A DNA stretch of 64,000 bases from Blasia pusilla (taxonomy: Eukaryota > Marchantiophyta > Marchantiopsida > Blasiales), in assembly GCA_050084515.1 (NCBI GenBank), contig CM114274.1, forward strand, positions 13,764,001 to 13,828,000, read 5' to 3'. This document shows, piece after piece, positions 29,811-42,365 of this stretch. Position 1 is the stretch's first letter. Each line of letters opens with the position of its first letter. The translations under genes were made by a program, and so were the position numbers. A model generated the notes under the pieces. That model searched no databases. It was not told the DNA's origin and was given only the letters and a program-made list of their open reading frames with translations.

Positions 29811-31531
29811 TAACCAAATAAGCGTCAAGCAAAACATCAAAATTCTAGCAGGCTCACGTTGGGATGATTTGCACGTTGGATTCATTTCATATGGATTGCA
29901 CTCATCATCTCCAAATAAAAAATAGGTTGTCTTCAACTAATACAGTTCTTTATTGTAGGCAACCGATATCCATAACTTTGCTACTTGCCCAAAACAATGG
30001 ACTTTTGAGGCGAGCTCAAATTGTGGGAGGCACCAATGCTAGAGGCCCTCTTAGTGGTAATCCTGTTTCTCTAGGCGCAGTTGCTATTGTCTTTGTTGTT
30101 GGAGGACCCCGTCTTCTCTTGATAGTACGAAGTACATGTAAAGGAGAATTGCCAATGTAAAGAAATCCAAAGATATTAGATTTAGATATCAACGGCCTCA
30201 ATTCCCAATACAACCTTAATACATTACAACATTACAAATACCACCTTAATTTCTCACAATGCAAGTACACCAAATTCCACATGGTCAAGAATTCTCTTCA
30301 GATTTTCACTTTATCCATCCCAAGTCATTTGTCCCTCAACAGCATCCAATATTTCCACCAGCCCATTCAATGCGGACAGGACACTGGAAATTCTAGATCT
30401 ACGTTGTAATCACATATTCTAGCAGAAATATAACATACTTCATTTGGAAACTTATACTTAAAGACGTGACGATATTGACAATAGGATCCAAGTTAAAGAT
30501 TATTTGGCATGGGCATTCTCTAAATTCCTAATTTCTGGTCCAGAATGCTACAATGGCTTCGCTACAAATCTTAGCATCATTCCCCACTGGGAGTGCCACT
30601 AACTCGTCCAATTGGTCTTCCCTCATTTTCTCCATTTAAAGAAAATTCCATTCCACAATCAGTGGTTCATTTTCCAAGTACGGCAGAGAATCCTTCTACT
30701 GAGAGGATCCTTTCCAACCATCTCGAGGTGTTTTCCCCCAGACATTATACTTACCATTCTACCTGGGATAAACTAGAAACAATCCACCCACATGGAGTAA
30801 GACATCCACTCACATTCATGGGGAATTGTTTCCAACAGATACGTGGTGTCCATGACTTCAAAACTTTAATAGGAAACTGTAAACCTGACTTAAAGAAACG
30901 TTGAGTTCCAGATATTCCAGGTGATTTTTGTCCTACATGGTTGAGTAAGCTTTCTTCTCACTTGGAGTAAGACATCCACTCACATTCATGGGGAATTGTT
31001 TCCAACAGATACGTGGTGTCCATGACTTCAAAACTTTAATAGGAAACTGTAAACCTGACTTAAAGAAACGTTGAGTTCCAGATATTCCAGGTGATTTTTG
31101 TCCTACATGGTTGAGTAAGCTTTCTTCTCACTTGGAGCTCACTCTAAAATACAATAGAGTAGTCTGACAAGTCAAAGGTACCTTCCATGATCTGTATTTA
31201 TCAAATTTTCTGCTGTGAATCTGGGTCCACTGTACAGTCATTCCAAACAACAAGCTGCTGGCCCATTCCCCTACACCAAATTTTTCAGTATGTGAATTGC
31301 CGTTATGTGAGGCAAGAAAGAAAACACTCAGCTCCATACAATAAGACTCCTGCTCTCGTCTCTCCATGTACACAGACTATGAATGTCACATATATAGATG
31401 GATCAGACCTCAAATTAGCACAAGGGCATGAAACTTTCTTTTGCCAAATCGATAGGACTTTACTTCAGAGAAAGGTGAGACAACCACAAATAATGAGTGA
31501 ATGGTCACAGTGTAATCAGATAGGAAATTGT
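29811..31531. other. Gap between copy B and CERK1, mostly unassigned
   Basis: The first 50 bp (29811-29860) are an inverted match to 48268-48324, an LTR-like segment of copy C. A 103-codon frame at 30593-30904 has no recognised motif. The right end probably includes the CERK1 3' untranslated region. Confidence 0.5.
30794..31133. repeat. Exact tandem duplication, two 170-bp units
   Basis: Units 30794-30963 and 30964-31133 appear identical base for base, beginning GGAGTAAGACATCCACTCAC and ending AAGCTTTCTTCTCACTT. Absence of differences means a very recent event or an assembly artefact. It lies about 400 bp downstream of the CERK1 stop. Confidence 0.92.
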
Positions 31532-34500
31532 TTATCGGCCGGATATTATCCCTGCAATTACTCTGTCACTCCCATAAGCATGCATATTCCAGTCCTGTGT
31601 GCTAGATGACAGAGTCATCAAAGCTACAACTGCTGTGCGCATGGTGGGCCTTAGCTCAGGAGTTTCCTGCGTACAGGCTCGTGCCAACTGTGCCATCTGT
31701 ACAAGAAGAAACCAATTCAATAACACAATCCAACATTTATTCCGCAAGGCTCACATGGAATTTAGCTTGAGGCTAAAAAAGATTTATCCAGAATTATGAA
31801 CGTCCAGAGGGTCATGAGAGCAGACTAACAAAGATTATATCAGCCTTCTTTATGACAAGTCAGGCATTACCTTGCTAGTAAAACTTCACCTAATGCATCT
31901 CTAGGAAATCCGTGAAAGCAACAAACCTTCCAGACAGAGTCTAGTGGGTAGTTATTCCCCAGAGCAGGATCCACTAGTGCCTTCAACTTTTCTCTGTCAC
32001 TAGGGTCTTGTAGGACCCCTTCAAACTGCAAAAACAATAAAACTCCACGATAACGTATTAGAGACGCAACAAATCCTGGGACAAAAGTCTAGACTTTTCT
32101 GAGCTTAATTATGCACTAATAGGCAGAAGAAGGCACATTTAAAAGAACCAGAACCTAAGACATTCATCTTAGCAAGCCCCATGATACCAGACTTTGTTTA
32201 ATATGACTCAGTCCAGATACAACATCAAATTGGAGAAGAATGATCCCACAGATTTGACCCTCAAACATTGATCTTTGCGTATCCCGGACAGGCAGAACAG
32301 GGACAATAATATGTACCAGTGTTACAAGGTGTCTCTGTTCCTTTTCATAATGGCCCTCTTGGTTGGTACCCTCTTGGTTATCTGTTATTCGCACAATTGC
32401 TGTTTTTGCAGAAATGACTTCGAAAAGGACTACGCCAAAAGCATACACGTCTAGTTTTGGCGAAACATCACCAAATTGAGCATACCTGCAATTTCAAAAC
32501 CATCTTCGTCAACTACGACTTGTATAAAATGAGAACCTTTGAGTTGATTGGCATCCTTGAAGCGAAAAGAGAGAATTTCAAGGAAAGATGAATAAATCCA
32601 ATCCAAAAAACGCTTGTGACTAAAGTGATCAAGATAAAGCTAGAGACCAATTGCTGCAAGGCATCTCATTACTCTTATGAAGTATTCCAGAGTTTCGTAC
32701 GCAATCCACTGGCAGGGACCAAACTCTTGAAAAGGGCCAGCGTTACAATATTTTTGCTTCTTGATTTTCAGCTCAGAAGTGAACATGCTGATGCTTAATC
32801 AGCCTAAACATGTTCTGACTTTTTGATAGAAAACGGTTCAAGAGACTCTTTTGCCTCAAAATGACTGGTACTCACTCTGGGGACATGTAACCATAGGTGC
32901 CCACTGCTCTAGTTGAAAAGCTTCCAGCTCCCGACTCTGTAAGCTTTGTCAGACCAAAATCTGCCACCTATATGTGAACACCGAGTCGTTACTTTTCTGG
33001 ATGCAGAAAGAGTAACCATGCCTTTGTGAGCCTAATCTACACCATCGTAACACAAAGCTGCCAGTAAAGTTAACTTTCTCTGTGATTTACTAAAACTTAT
33101 GAAAATATTCTTTCATCATCCATTCAAAATCACAACTGTGTGAAGTAGAGGAATAAACTTTGATGTATGTCTGATAGATCAGAAGGCCCTCAACAGGTAG
33201 ACAAGTGGAGAATTGGAAATCAACATGGAGTTATCCTGCTGTACAACTGCGATGTCATCAACACTCTGAAAAGAGAATAAGTGACCAGATGCATATTTCA
33301 CAGAACAGGAAGGGACAAAGTAATTCACTTGTAGGTTTCTCTTCTAGGGACCCAGAAATCACACATTAAAAAGAGGGGACTCAATGAAAGAATATGAACC
33401 TTAGCATGAAGTTGCAAGTCAATTAGAATATTGCTGGATTTGACATCACGGTGGACATATGTTGGTTTGGTATGCTCATGAATGTACTCCAAACCTCGTG
33501 CTGTATCAAGAGCTATTTGAACCCTTGCCGCCCAACTTAACATTGGCAAACCTGTTTCATATCCACATAACATTCACGAAATATTCAAAAGTGTCTAAAC
33601 CAAAGACAAAGATCGCGGAGATACCACATATTTCGAAGGACAATCCTAGTCCATGATCTGCTGAGCCTTCAGACAGGTCAGGCACAGCTACCGGAAATCA
33701 GATTTATTCCAGCTATGACATCTGATACACACTCCCAGTTCTCATAACGTGCAGCAAATGAGAAACATTGGAGAAGATTGTACCATGTTTTGGATCAAGA
33801 TGGCGATCTAAAGTTCCATTCTCCACGTACTCATAGATTAAAAACAATGACTCGACTGTACAGTATCCAATCAACTGCACCTGCACAATTTTTTAGAAGG
33901 TTACGTGCTCAGGAGAAAGTTGCAATCTTAACCACAAAATAGAAGTCTTCATCTCTGAAGTTGTAAGAAAATAATCATTCTCCAGCAAGACTAAAGTTGA
34001 CACAGTACCTAGAGTAAGATCATTAGTACAGAATAGTTGAAGACCTAATCTACATCTCAAACACTCATTATGGCATTGACTGGAATATGTAAACTTAATT
34101 TTCTGAAGCCTTATCCTCAGACTCTTCTTTCTTAAGACAAGTCAAAACGCCAGGATGAGGCACATCTGATGATCATTCCTCACTTGATGCAAGCAAAGTA
34201 ATTTTAAAACATATCTTGCTTTCAGAATAAGACTTACCAGATTCGTATGATGTACATGTGTGAGAACTTGAAGCTCAGCTAGAAACTCTCGTGTTGCCTG
34301 AAGATTCATCCGCTTCACAGCCAATTTCTGCAGCAAAAAAAAAGCCAATCATCCCATTGCACAAAACTCTTCTCATTCTTCATCCATCATGCCCCGCACT
34401 TGATCTGTAATTTTCTCCATGGACACGAAACTGAAAACAAAAATGAAGTAGGCAGAGACTTTGTGGCATCAAGAAAGGCATTGAGGAAAAGACCTGGCCC

Positions 34501-36625
34501 CTTAGATTGGCCAAGTAGACACTTCCATATCCACCCTCCCCAATCTTGTTTGCGGCGCTGAACTTGTTGGTTGCTGCTTCAAGCTCTTCAAATGAAAACT
34601 CAACAGACTTGTCCACACTAAACTCCGACAACACTGAAGGACCAGCACCTGTGCTGGATCCTGAATGTCCTGCCCCCTCTTGTGAGAATTTTAGCATTCC
34701 TGATGGAAGCACAATTTAACCCACATTAATTAACTTCATTCACTGCACCATCCTTGACATCTTGTTTCCAAGATAGAGGTTTCCTTCAAATAAATCTCAT
34801 CTTTAGTAAGATGAGCAAGGATTACAGGATCACCTCAATTCATGAGGAATGACTATCATCTCAAAGGACGTTCAGTTTTCAAAAATGAAGGCCTAGAAGC
34901 TTTCCAACATGAAGATGGCACATCCTAGCTAGTATATGATCTGAGAAAATTTTCAGTGTTTATAACTATAGAAGAAGACAGAATTGCTTACCAGAACCAT
35001 GACCTCCATCAGCATGTGCCCGGTCCAGGATGGAGTCTTCTTTACTTGAAGCTTGCTTTCTTGGACGGTAGATGCAGAAAATGCACAAAAGAAGCAATAC
35101 AATTAGGATAAGGGCAAGAGATCCGCCGACTGAGACTCCCACAATCAACCCTGTATTTGAACTCCCACTGCTGCCTCCTGGAATCATGGAAAAAGACATC
35201 AGAAACGTCTTGAACTTGTACCACCATGTAGGATCAAGTCCCTCCTTGATGTGAGGTGAGAACGCTGATGCTATTCAACGAGGTCTCAGAAGTAGCAACG
35301 CACAACATTCCTGGTCAGCTACGGAGCACTTAATAGATTTAAGCAATCTTCAACATATTGGAGCATATCTTGGAGAATCTGACCATCGCCACTGCAAACA
35401 CAAAATAGCAAAAGGACAAGTGTATCAGCTCCTTACCCACACAAGCTCCATCATAATTACAACTATATTAGAAAATTTATTACCTGACTAGAAAACTGAG
35501 TTCTGAACGAGATGGACATTCACTTGAGACTTGTCAACAGGCGCATATTCACATTCACATTCACAAGAAGCTCTAAAGTTTAGTATGATTGATGTCACCA
35601 CTGACAATCCTTATCTTAAACGTGTGCACTCTTTAGGTGCACTTTCATAGTAAGATGCCAACTATTGATCAGGAAAGATACAGACAGACACAGTCACAGT
35701 TTGTGCGCATGTTACCTGTTGTTGAATGGAGGATAAATGCCCGTTGATACTTCTGAAAAAAGAGAAACGAAGGAAAGCTGAGTTAAAGCGACGCTAAATC
35801 AAGGCAGATCTGCCCGTGAATAGAACAATAGCGATATATTAGAACACTGTACAAGATCTCAGGTATGGAAGTCTCTTTCCACTCACTCACCAAGCAAGAG
35901 TTGGAAACAATTGAGAGATGCTTCTATTACCCACGGCCCTCCCTGGACAGCCCATCAGCTCCTTCATTCTTACCTTTGGTGGGAATAAAGATGACGTCTG
36001 CACTTGCCGACAGATTACTCCAGTTGATTGATGGATTGTACTGCCGCAGAAGCGTTTCATTGGCTCCAAACTTCTCAGCAAGATAAGGTGCGGTGTCGTT
36101 ACCGAGAGGTGGATATGTTATAAAGAGTCCATAGTCTAGACTGACACCAGGATTCCCGCAAGAGCAGTTAACTGGAACGTTGATCATCATGTCAGCAAAG
36201 ATGGTGGAAGCATTTTTTAGATTGCTGGCGTTCAGGATCCACTCTTCCTTGGTCAAACGATTAAAACGAACATCTGCGATCTCAACGACCGTCTCGTCCA
36301 GAGCGACCTTGTACGAGAAATCGTAACCCAGAGAGTTTCTTATACATTCGCATGGGAATGGAAAAAGAACGTCCTGACCAACCTCTATGCTGTTGATGTC
36401 GGGTATGGAGTTGTACTTCAGCACCTCATCTGATGTTGTCATGAAGCGAGCGGCAAGTGCAAACAGGGTATCCGCATCAACCACCTGATAAGACGCCAGT
36501 GCCGTACTACACCCTCCTCGCGGTATACAATTCCCGTGAGTCGGTTGAACCACGACAGCGATAATTACTAGAGCGATAATTACAACAGGGGACAAGTGCA
36601 TCGTGCTCCCGTGTCTCATATTCAT
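31532..36625 (-). CDS. CERK1: LysM-domain receptor-like kinase, CERK1/LYK type, complete 11-exon gene
   Basis: This is a plasma-membrane receptor kinase that senses chitin-type N-acetylglucosamine oligomers and signals in immunity or symbiosis. Minus-strand exons: 36625-35974, 35753-35717, 35170-34992, 34699-34494, 34327-34238, 33880-33784, 33551-33400, 32967-32876, 32485-32317, 32025-31927, 31696-31532. They total 1938 bases (645 residues plus TAA) and every junction keeps phase. Residues 1-32 form a signal peptide. The LysM ectodomain (about 33-225) has the family's CxC pairs (PCEC, NCSC). A transmembrane helix follows (about 237-262). The kinase has the Gly loop GEGGYGSVY (343-351), Lys in AVKRM (363), HRD in [10 protein letters not shown] (Asp 456) and DFG (474-476), so it is a predicted active RD kinase. 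The exon 3 acceptor was chosen (GGCAG/CAGTGG) because it alone keeps frame. CERK1 is the closest family; paralogues within the LYK group cannot be excluded. Confidence 0.92.
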
Positions 36626-38084
36626 TTCTTCGATTACAAAAACACAAGCCCGGGGCCCCTAATAAATTCTGTTTTATTTCATTAACAATCGTCGTAAGTT
36701 GCTCAATCCTGAGAAGCAAGTCCCTCCGACTCGCTGTTGAAAATGACCACTCCAAGTTCCACAAGGTTATCCTGAGATATTGAATGAATCGGTCTTTCCT
36801 CCTGTTCGCGAGACATATACTGCCACCGAATGTCCTTAAACAATTGACATGTCGCTGACAAATACGAGTGGTGTTGTCAGCGGAATCAACAGCATTGTCC
36901 GAGATTAATCGAAGACAGCAATTCGAATCCAGTCAGCTCAGCTTCTCACATCCTGGCAACTATAAATTCCTGGAGGCGAAGTCACCGGAGTGTGCTCTCT
37001 ACGTGTCCGCTATCCACCGGTGACACCAGGCTAAGGCGTCCCATAATATGTACATCGGCCATGGTCCTTGTTCCAAAGTGGACACTCATGATGACCGCTC
37101 CCTGAACTGGGCACAGTCTGTGGCAAAGGATTCCAAATCGTTGGTGTTGTGGAACCTCGACAGACTCGTCAGCCCTGCCAATTCCTACTTAGCAAGTAGC
37201 GAAGTCGTACTCTTCGACCTGCAAGGAATAACAAAGGATTAGAATCCTCTCACGCCAACTGAGGTCGCGCTAAAGATCGGCGAGCAGAAAAATGTGCAGC
37301 ATTCAACCTCTTCATCACTCTTAAGTTCTCGTGGCACGTGGCCACCTCACGGGGTGAATCACTGCCTGAACATCCCAAGGCAACCCGCACGATCACCTCC
37401 TCTACAACCAAGCAGCCAATACACCAACTACTCTCCCTACACATGTACGAAGTGAGACATCACAGATCACAGTGGTCAAAAAATTCGAAAACCTACTCAT
37501 CTCGCACATAATCTCAACTGCGCTTTTTTCGATCTTGGATCTGGAAATTTTCAATCACTCACCATCTGTTCCCACCAACGCTCCAAGGGCCGAAATCCTC
37601 CACCCGGTTTCAAGCGTGTGAAATACTGCTGCCACAATTTCGTCGTCACTTCTAGCGAACCCTACCATTCGGCAGAAGTCCGTGACCCGAGGGATTCCCT
37701 CCCGCGAGGCGCGGTTGTCGCGCGGAAAACTCTGGTCTTCGTTGAGGAGACGGAAAGTGGACCGATGCGCTTGTTGTCCTAGCCTCTACTCATTCCATGG
37801 TTCTTGTCCATCTGCACGGCTTCCAGCTGGTACGCATGAGGGCCGTCGATCTCCTCAGTCGGCCACGATGCTCCGTCCCTTCATGAGGTCTTTCCGCAAA
37901 CGCACATGAGCATCCAAAGAGCCCAGGCTCTGACGACCACGTCCGCGAGACGCGGGGCGGGTATAAGAACGCCTGGTCTTTCGTCCAGTGATGACTTCCC
38001 GTAATCCATGTCCGGATTCACAGTGGGTCTGGACAGTTTTTTTCCCCGAGGTGCTCGCGCTTGGAATTTCGGGGCAGTGGACGA
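36626..38084. other. Upstream region of CERK1, no gene seen
   Basis: The part next to 36625 is the presumed promoter and 5' untranslated region of CERK1. Short frames between 37.0 and 38.1 kb show no recognisable motif. Confidence 0.5.
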
Positions 38085-38194
38085 GTTCCATACTAGTGAG
38101 TTGGGAATGTTCCACTACCTATACTACTAGTAATTTTTTGTTCCATCCTAGTAAGTTGGGAATGTTCCACTATCTATACTACGAGTAATTTTTT
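38085..38194. repeat. Tandem repeat, two 55-bp units
   Basis: Units 38085-38139 and 38140-38194 both start GTTCCAT and end AGTAATTTTTT, with about five differences. It sits at the edge of a very AT-rich stretch (38.2-38.5 kb). Confidence 0.88.
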
Positions 38195-38537
38195 CTCGTG
38201 CGATGTATTGGAAATGAAAAATCTCACGTATGGAAGACGAATAAAGTTTAAATTTTGAAAAAATGAAAAAAAAAACATTTTTTTACAATACTTTTAACTT
38301 TTCTGAAGAAAAAATTTCATATAAATTATTTTATTACTATTGAAAAAATAATTTCTCTCTTTTCAAATCCTCATCTTTCAATAAATAAAATAAAATCATT
38401 TATTAGATATATCTACTTTATTATAAAATAAACTTCAAAAGAGGACAAAAATAGGTAGTAACAAATCAAAAGAGGAGTCCAAAAATGCATAAAAGAATGC
38501 AAAAAGAAAATGGCAACAAGCCAACGCAAACACCGCC

Positions 38538-41273
38538 TCAATGAGCTACACGATTGATAGCCTGAAACAAATCTGACAAGAACACGAGTGGTTGGTTAGA
38601 CGTGAATGGACAACGAGGCCAGCGACCCCCCACCACCTCCGCACGACATATCAATGCCAAGGCTTGTGCACGTTGTAAGGCCACTGAGATGCATTGCCGA
38701 AAATAAGTAGTAGCTATCGAGAGAGAAGGACTACGGGAAGGGGCAAGGTGATGATTCTCGAGGGAGTGGTGAGCACATATTTTCAGCAAAATATCAAAAG
38801 ACACATGTAAATGACTAAATACTTCCACTGCAAAAAGAATAAATCCATCAGTCGCATGTCTCACAACATAACTTAACTCCTTGATTCTTGTTGCAGCTTC
38901 GGCCGCCAAACCTTTGGTATGTGCGGCTCGACACACCAAGTCAGAACGTGTTAGATTAGCAACCACCACATCACCTAGTGTCCGGAATCCCCCTCGAGAT
39001 ATAACAAGATCCACTCTTCGACGAGAGGTTGCTTGTGTGGTTGAAGGTAGGACATGGAGTTGCTCTTGCCCAACACTGTATCCTGCAGTAGGAGCCACCG
39101 ATGCTACCGCCTCTCTAATGACATCATGTGTGGCCGTTCGTTCTCCACCATGTGTACATCGGAGAATATGGATACCCTTGGCAATGGAATCCCTACATAC
39201 ACAATTCCGCACACCTAAGAGAGAAGGATGGGGAAGTCCAAGACGTAACCGCAAAGCTGTCGAGAATATACTTCGAGGAAGACGAAATGGAAGAATAAGA
39301 GGATTTTTCAGTAAGCCACGTCCCCACTCTGGTACCCGCACATGAACATAGACGAGCTCGATTAGCGTCAGAGGATGCCTCGGAGAGAATGCTGGAAAAT
39401 TTGATTTATGCATATTCTCGAAGATATGCTCTTCAAGTCGATCAAGCCCTTCCGTAATCAGTTGACTGAAAGGGGGTAGAATTACTTGTGTAGCAAGAGG
39501 AAGAAGAGCTTGTGCAGATCTCAATTTTTGTTGAAATAACAAGTCCCCCTCCTCTACATGGGCGATATAATCCATCAAGATAGGTGTCTCCTTGGAGAAA
39601 CCTTGAAGCCATAATCGGTGCCACCAACGCCCAACTCCCCAAAAAGGTTGCGAGAGCAGATACGACTGAGGAGGATAATCCCACCCCTCCAGAAGAAATA
39701 GGCAAGATAGCTTGTCGTGAAGCAAAGACACCATCCTCTCCCTCAAAGGTATTCGGGCCAAGAAGTTGACCAAAAGTTTCCAAGATAGAAGTGTCAAAAG
39801 AGGCCAACCGATGTAAGAACCTTGAAGTGGGAGGACAAGTGCGAAGAAGGTAGGAAGGACATCGTAGAAAATATTGGGAGAGAATCCCATAAGCCATTTG
39901 GGGATCCCCTAGATGAGGTAACAAATGAAGCCATTCCACGTCTTTCAAAAAGGCCTCATCCAAGAACCTTGAGACATAGTCGATAAAGCGAATTGGGATC
40001 CCAAGAACTCTAACCCTTCAATGTAGATAGGAAAATCAAGAGTAGTTGGGGTGAATGTTGAGGGAAGGCATGAAGGAAACCATACTACATATTTACTAGG
40101 TTGGACTTTAAGGTTTAAGAAAGAGAGTTGCTCCACGAAATGGGTATAAGCAGGAACCACTTTAGAAGGAGGACCTATAATGTGAGTGTCATCAGCAATA
40201 GAAGGGAAAAGACAAGATGGAAATGCTTGGGCTGATGCTTGAAGGGCACAAAAATGGGCAATGGCAAAGAGTGGGCCACCCATGGGGTCACCTTGACATA
40301 TGCCACAAGCCGATTGTAGAATACTATATTCCCCAGAAGTAGCATGATAGGAATAGATAATGGGTGCATCACAGACATAGAAGGAGCAAACAAATGGAAT
40401 GAGGCTCGCGAGTTGTCCTCCTGCACAACGTAACTCCTCAAAGATGGCCGCACGAGAAACTGAATTGAATGCGTTAGCCACATCGACTTGAATTGCTACC
40501 CAGTCTGGATGAATATCAAGAGTGGAGCGAATCCCATGCACCACACCCTCACAACCTCCAAGAGTTGCCACTCCGAATTGATGAGGAAATAAGTGGGCAC
40601 TAAAGTGAGGACGAAATTGCAAACATAGGGATCGACTAACCAAGCGGTATAAAACCTCTCCAATAGCCAAAGGGTGCACTCTTGAAGGAGGCTTATCCAT
40701 AGCCAACAAACGACAAGCCCCTAAGAGCCTAGAGATAGAGATTGGGGGATGACATGCCGTCATATGTGCACACACCTTATATAAAGAGACAAAGCCACTT
40801 GTTGAATCTGTTGGGATATAGCAATAGCGGAGATGCTCAAAAACCATCCATGATAGCCCGCTTGCTAATAAGCGAGGAGTATGTAGAAAAGCCCTTGTGA
40901 AAACCTTCAAGTCAAGCTCCAAGTCAAGGTCCGTTGTATAGTCTTCCACAAAAGGTGGAGCATCGCCACTTGAAGGAGGATGAAGAGCTTCTAAGAGAGC
41001 CATTGTTTCCGCACTTTGAACCACCAGAGAAAGAGGATCCAATGCGCGAGCTGCACGTGAAACTCACCAACTTGCCCCAAAAGTAGACTTCGTCAAAGAC
41101 GTTGTTGTATTGAAGGCCTCCCATGATTGGCATGTTGAGTGGGATGAGCCGCAGCTAAGGCCTCTGCTCGAAGTACATGCTCATTTTGAATATTCTCCCA
41201 ATCCCCAAACATAGAGCGTTGAATATGTGTGGAGGTTTCACGATGACGCGTTGCACCACCCCTTGGAGGGAGG
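38538..41273 (-). mobile_element. R2-like non-LTR retrotransposon with restriction-like endonuclease, frameshifted and 5'-cut
   Basis: The ORF is read leftward in three pieces: 41042-39945 (RT fingers and palm, with LFPHQFGVATLGGCEG, VDVANAFNSVSR, GICQGDPMGGPLFAIAHF and the catalytic SIADDTHIIG near 40190), 39963 to about 39590, and about 39600 to 38538. Two frameshifts separate them. The last piece has a zinc motif C-x-C-x8-H-x3-C (about 39203-39156), then RRVDLVI-(...)-LGDVVVAN. The two Asp lie 12 residues apart, the spacing of the R2-type restriction-like endonuclease. No AP endonuclease is seen upstream. The 5' part is interrupted at 41274 by the LTR of copy C. I am sure of the RT and fairly sure of the endonuclease class. 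Confidence 0.8.
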
Positions 41274-42045
41274 TGTCGCGCGCATACACATCGCTACACA
41301 ACATACATCGCTGTCATCGAACACACACACAAACACGCATGATCCCATGCTAACTCATGGCATCCAAACAACGAGACAATAAGTACCAAAATATCTCCGA
41401 TTAAAGTAAGATCCAATCTCTCTCTCCACCATCTCATACCATAGCTCTCAAAGGTGTGCACTCTCTCTCATGTCAAACCAAACCCACTCTCCTAATGAGA
41501 GGCTTGGGTTACACTCACAAGGCAAGGTACCATAGCTCCGCCGCCTCATGCCAAGAGGTTCAACAAAGAGAGAATGAGCTCTCAAGCTCTCTCTCCTTGA
41601 GGTATACCCCTCCCCTCTCCCAAGCTCTCTCCATGGTAACCTATTCTCCCAAGTCACCTCCTTGGCTCTTGACCTGATGTAGGAGGTCAAGGGCCACTTA
41701 CCAAAAATAGAAAGTTGATCATATCCTCAAAATGGTACTTACCTAAGATAGTAAGTTCCTCAATATGGCTCCAAATGAGCCGAAACGAAGGGAAAACCTG
41801 CTCTCTCAGGTTTCCCGGGGCCTCAACAGATCATCCGTGACCTACTGAGCGTGTCCTCCACTACTCACGAAGGCGCTCTATTAGATCTCATCGATCTATC
41901 CTAAAAGACGTGATAGTTGTCGGGCGCATACACATCGCTACACAACATACATCGCTGTCACCGAACACACACACAAACATGCATGATCCCATGCTAACTC
42001 ATGGCATCCAAACAACAAGACAAGAAGTACCAAAATATCTCCAAT
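41274..42045 (-). repeat. 3' LTR of copy C with duplicated edge
   Basis: A unit runs from TGTCGCGCGCATACACATCG (41274) to AAAAGACGTGATA (about 41915), which gives TGTC...GACA-type ends compared with copies ending GACGTGACA. Directly after it the first 130 bp repeat (TGTCGGGCGCATACACATCG, 41918 to about 42045) before the polypurine tract. Copy A has the same junction (6650-6780), so the arrangement is inherited and not a local accident. Confidence 0.7.
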
Positions 42046-42227
42046 CGCCCCCCTAGCTGGTGGTTAGGTCCCTCAACTCCAGATAGCCATCTATCCCTAC
42101 CTACCATGACATACATCTCTCGGACGCTAAGAGCAAGAAGGCCGGGTGCTCATGTGGCCCCATCGTTAGTCGCCTTCTTGTCATCCATGTCACAGACACA
42201 AATCGGAATGTAGAACTACCTACTCTA

Positions 42228-42365
42228 TGTACATCTGGGACACATCCATCGTCCCTGAGGAACTCTAGTGAGAGGTGGCGTCAAACATGCCATATGCCAT
42301 CCTCTCGAACACCCATCACATACTAGCATCGTGGCCGTACCACGGGCAGAACCACACAACATACA
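42228..42365 (-). CDS. PHD finger at the C-terminus of the copy C polyprotein
   Basis: The open frame 42830-42225 ends in a complete C4-H-C3 PHD finger. CMLC is followed after 11 residues by CDGC, then GWH (x4), C (x2), and after 14 residues CPRC, then Thr and stop. All eight zinc ligands are present with normal PHD spacing. A Trp precedes the His ligand, and a second Trp lies two residues before the last Cys pair, as is usual. PHD fingers commonly read histone H3 tail methylation state. Its place after the integrase is where chromoviruses carry their chromodomain, which suggests a role in choosing integration sites (inference). Confidence 0.9.

Noticed and set aside
37048-38115. Several short open frames upstream of CERK1
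   Set aside because: They overlap each other on both strands, show no recognisable domain and lie in the presumed promoter region.
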